Assembly: GCA_017387165.1 (NCBI GenBank)
Contig: JAFOFS010000269.1
Location: 1 to 7,801, forward strand
Source: Clostridia bacterium
GTDB taxonomy: Bacteria; Bacillota; Clostridia; Oscillospirales; Acutalibacteraceae
DNA: 7,801 nt
Reading direction: 5' to 3'
The position numbers and the translations under genes were made by a program. The notes under the pieces were generated by a model, which was not told the origin of the DNA, made no database searches, and saw nothing but the letters and a program-made list of their open reading frames with translations. Positions within the stretch are counted from its first letter, which is position 1; every line of letters starts with the position of its first letter. Of this stretch, positions 5,831 to 7,801 are shown piece by piece.

Positions 5831-7801
5831 TCATTTAACCAAGGCAACGTTTTCCTTGCCGAGCAAGCGTCCGAGCTCTTCGATCAATGCCGGCGCCGGC
5901 TGCACGAAGCGGCTCTGCGGCGCACGCACCAGTTTACCCGTGTCGGTGCAGCGAATATACAGCGGCTCGTCACCGTCAAACAGCTGCAAAACGGGTTGGA
6001 TCCGCAGCCACTCCTCCCCCGTCATATTCGGCAGACGCAGGTACAGACCGTGGTGCGGGCTGGGGACGTCGGTCGGGGCGGTCGGCGTCCGCACCGGCGG
6101 CGGAGCGGACGATCGGGGGGCGGACGGGCGATTGACCCCTCCGCCGACAAACGCCGCGGCAGGCAGCGGCTGTCCCTGCGGAGGCAGCGGACACACCGTT
6201 TCCACGCGCAGCTTGGGTGCTTCGTCCTCGCGGACGCTGATACGACCGCCGATCAGCAGCGGCTGCTCACCGCGCAGCAAGCTGCCGTACTGTTCAAACT
6301 GCTTGGGGAAAATCAGCGCCTCTACCGAGCCGTAATAATCCTCCAGCGTCGCCGTCGCCATCATGGCGTTTTGCTTGGTGGTACGGGTACGCAGCGAGGA
6401 CACCAGACACAGCAGGGTCATCGGCTTGCCGTCGTGGTCGGTTTCTTCCTCCGACAGCACCGACGAGGGCATCAGACGCAGATCGTCGTAATAGCGCTGA
6501 TACGCCGCCAACGGATGACCGGACAGGTACAGGCCGGTCACTTCCTTTTCCATATTCAGCCGTTCGGGAAGCGGATAGTCCTCCCGTTCGGGAAGCGGCG
6601 GATCGGTCATTTCGCTCTGCTCGGGATCGTCAAACAGCCCGAGCTGACCTTCGATATTGCGGCGGTGGTTGTCCTCCACCGCATCCGCGATGAAAATGTA
6701 GTTTTCCAGCATCTGGCGGCGATTGGCGCCGAGACCGTCCAGCGCGCCGCACTTGATGAGGCTTTCCAGCGCACGGCGGTTGAATTCGGTATACGGGATC
6801 ATGCGACGGATGAAGGATTGGAAGGAGGTGAACGGACCGTTTTGCTCCCGTTCCCATACCAGACGCTCCAGCGCGGCGCGGCCGATGTTCTTGACCGCCA
6901 GCAGACCGTAGCGCAGGTGCTCCCCTTCTACCGAGAAATCGGGATAGCTCTCGTTGACGGTCGGCGGCAGCACCGACAGACCGATGCGACCGCATTCCGC
7001 GATATACTGCACCACCTTGCCCTTCATCAGCGCATCGGTGAGCAGCGCCGCCATATACTCCTTCGGGTAGTGGCATTTGAGATAGGCGGTGCGATAGGAC
7101 ACCACCGCGTAGCAGGCGGCGTGAGATTTGTTAAAGGCGTAAGACGCAAAGGCGGTGAGGTCGTCAAACAGACGGTCGGCCACCGCCGCAGGCACGCCGC
7201 GGCGAACGCAGCCGTCCACCAGCACGGCGCCGTTTTCGTCGGTCAGGCCGTGGATGAACACGGCGCGTTCCTTTTCCATTACGTCGTGCTTTTTCTTGGA
7301 CATCGCACGGCGGACGATATCCGCTCGACCGAGCGAATAGCCGGCCAGGTCACGGAAGATCCGCATCACCTGTTCCTGATAGATCGCCACGCCGCAGGTG
7401 ACGCCGAGAATCGGCTCCAGCAGCGGATGCGCCATCTTCATCTGCGACGGATTTTGGCGGTTGCGGATATAGGCCGGAATGGAATCCATCGGACCGGGGC
7501 GGTACAACGAGATGGCCGCGATGAGATCTTCCAGATTTTGCGGCTTCATCTGTGCCAGCAGGCGGCGCATACCGGCCGATTCCAGCTGGAACACGCCCTC
7601 GCAGTTCCCTGCCGTCAGCATCGCGTACACGGCAGGGTCATCGGACGGAATTTTCTCCATATCAAAGGACGGGGTGTGCCGGCGAATGAGGCGCTCCGCC
7701 TCCTCGATAATGGACAGGTTGGACAAGCCCAAAAAGTCCATTTTGAGCAGGCCGAGGCGTTCCAGTGTCCCCATCGTATACTGGGTGGCGACGAGGTCAC
7801 C
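5831..7801 (-). CDS. dnaE: DNA polymerase III alpha subunit (DnaE), C-terminal part; gene runs off the right edge
   Basis: This is the C-terminal 656 codons of a replicative C-family polymerase; the PHP domain and first part of the palm are outside the window. Numbering from the in-frame Met at 7774 (internal, not the start), KMDFLGL (11-17) holds Asp13, equivalent to the third catalytic Asp (555) of E. coli DnaE. Next come the fingers (LYRPGPM 90-96, YQEQVMRI 132-139, FNKSHAACYA 214-223), helix-hairpin-helix residues (290-306), GHPL (419-422) and an OB-fold (about 450-530). QLGLF (377-381) fits the beta-clamp binding consensus. A Pro/Ala-rich linker (about 529-575) leads to a short C-terminal domain (576-647) like that of clostridial DnaE proteins. 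Translation continues upstream of 7774 to the window edge without a stop (GDLVATQYT), confirming that the gene is cut by the window and not truncated. No intein or frameshift is seen. Confidence 0.97.
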   Translation of the reverse strand, partial: GDLVATQYTMGTLERLGLLKMDFLGLSNLSIIEEAERLIRRHTPSFDMEKIPSDDPAVYAMLTAGNCEGVFQLESAGMRRLLAQMKPQNLEDLIAAISLYRPGPMDSIPAYIRNRQNPSQMKMAHPLLEPILGVTCGVAIYQEQVMRIFRDLAGYSLGRADIVRRAMSKKKHDVMEKERAVFIHGLTDENGAVLVDGCVRRGVPAAVADRLFDDLTAFASYAFNKSHAACYAVVSYRTAYLKCHYPKEYMAALLTDALMKGKVVQYIAECGRIGLSVLPPTVNESYPDFSVEGEHLRYGLLAVKNIGRAALERLVWEREQNGPFTSFQSFIRRMIPYTEFNRRALESLIKCGALDGLGANRRQMLENYIFIADAVEDNHRRNIEGQLGLFDDPEQSEMTDPPLPEREDYPLPERLNMEKEVTGLYLSGHPLAAYQRYYDDLRLMPSSVLSEEETDHDGKPMTLLCLVSSLRTRTTKQNAMMATATLEDYYGSVEALIFPKQFEQYGSLLRGEQPLLIGGRISVREDEAPKLRVETVCPLPPQGQPLPAAAFVGGGVNRPSAPRSSAPPPVRTPTAPTDVPSPHHGLYLRLPNMTGEEWLRIQPVLQLFDGDEPLYIRCTDTGKLVRAPQSRFVQPAPALIEELGRLLGKENVALVK
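6560..6598 (-). repeat. 24-bp-period in-frame direct repeat in dnaE
   Basis: The 15-bp sequence CCGTTCGGGAAGCGG occurs at 6560-6574 and again at 6584-6598, a spacing of 24 bp. In the protein this gives two PLPER copies eight residues apart (394-398 and 402-406 in the numbering from 7774), between the clamp-binding motif and the OB-fold. It looks like an ancient in-frame duplication in a flexible segment. Confidence 0.75.

Overview
The window looks like a chromosomal segment of a moderately GC-rich Firmicute of the class Clostridia, probably a gut Oscillospirales/Ruminococcaceae-type organism. The reasons are the DnaE-PfkA gene order, AGGAG-type ribosome binding sites, sigma-A-like promoters with 17-nt spacers, two lipoproteins with Firmicute-type signal peptides, and a GH20 enzyme closest (from memory) to the streptococcal GH20C group. 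The taxonomic placement is inference. No mobile element, CRISPR array, tRNA or rRNA is visible.

Layout, left to right. Plus strand: a promoter and folC (folylpolyglutamate/dihydrofolate synthase, 115-1308), then a second strong promoter starting just after the folC stop and driving a 376-aa lipoprotein of unknown function (1387-2517). A perfect bidirectional hairpin terminator (2534-2570) separates this from the minus-strand genes. Minus strand, in order of transcription: the C-terminal part of dnaE (runs off the right edge, 7801-5831), pfkA with its own promoter (5732-4764), a cytoplasmic GH20 beta-N-acetylhexosaminidase (4706-3090) that follows pfkA across a hairpin, and a small acidic threonine-rich lipoprotein with its own promoter (3011-2583). 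The two lipoprotein genes converge on the shared terminator.

Most genes are housekeeping: replication (DnaE), glycolysis (PfkA), folate (FolC). The GH20 gene may be co-transcribed with pfkA, which would connect release of amino sugars to glycolysis at fructose-6-phosphate; this link is inferred from position only. The least understood items are the two lipoproteins, the inverted repeats lying within their promoters, and the hairpin between pfkA and the GH20 gene. I found no clear evidence of a novel multi-gene system.
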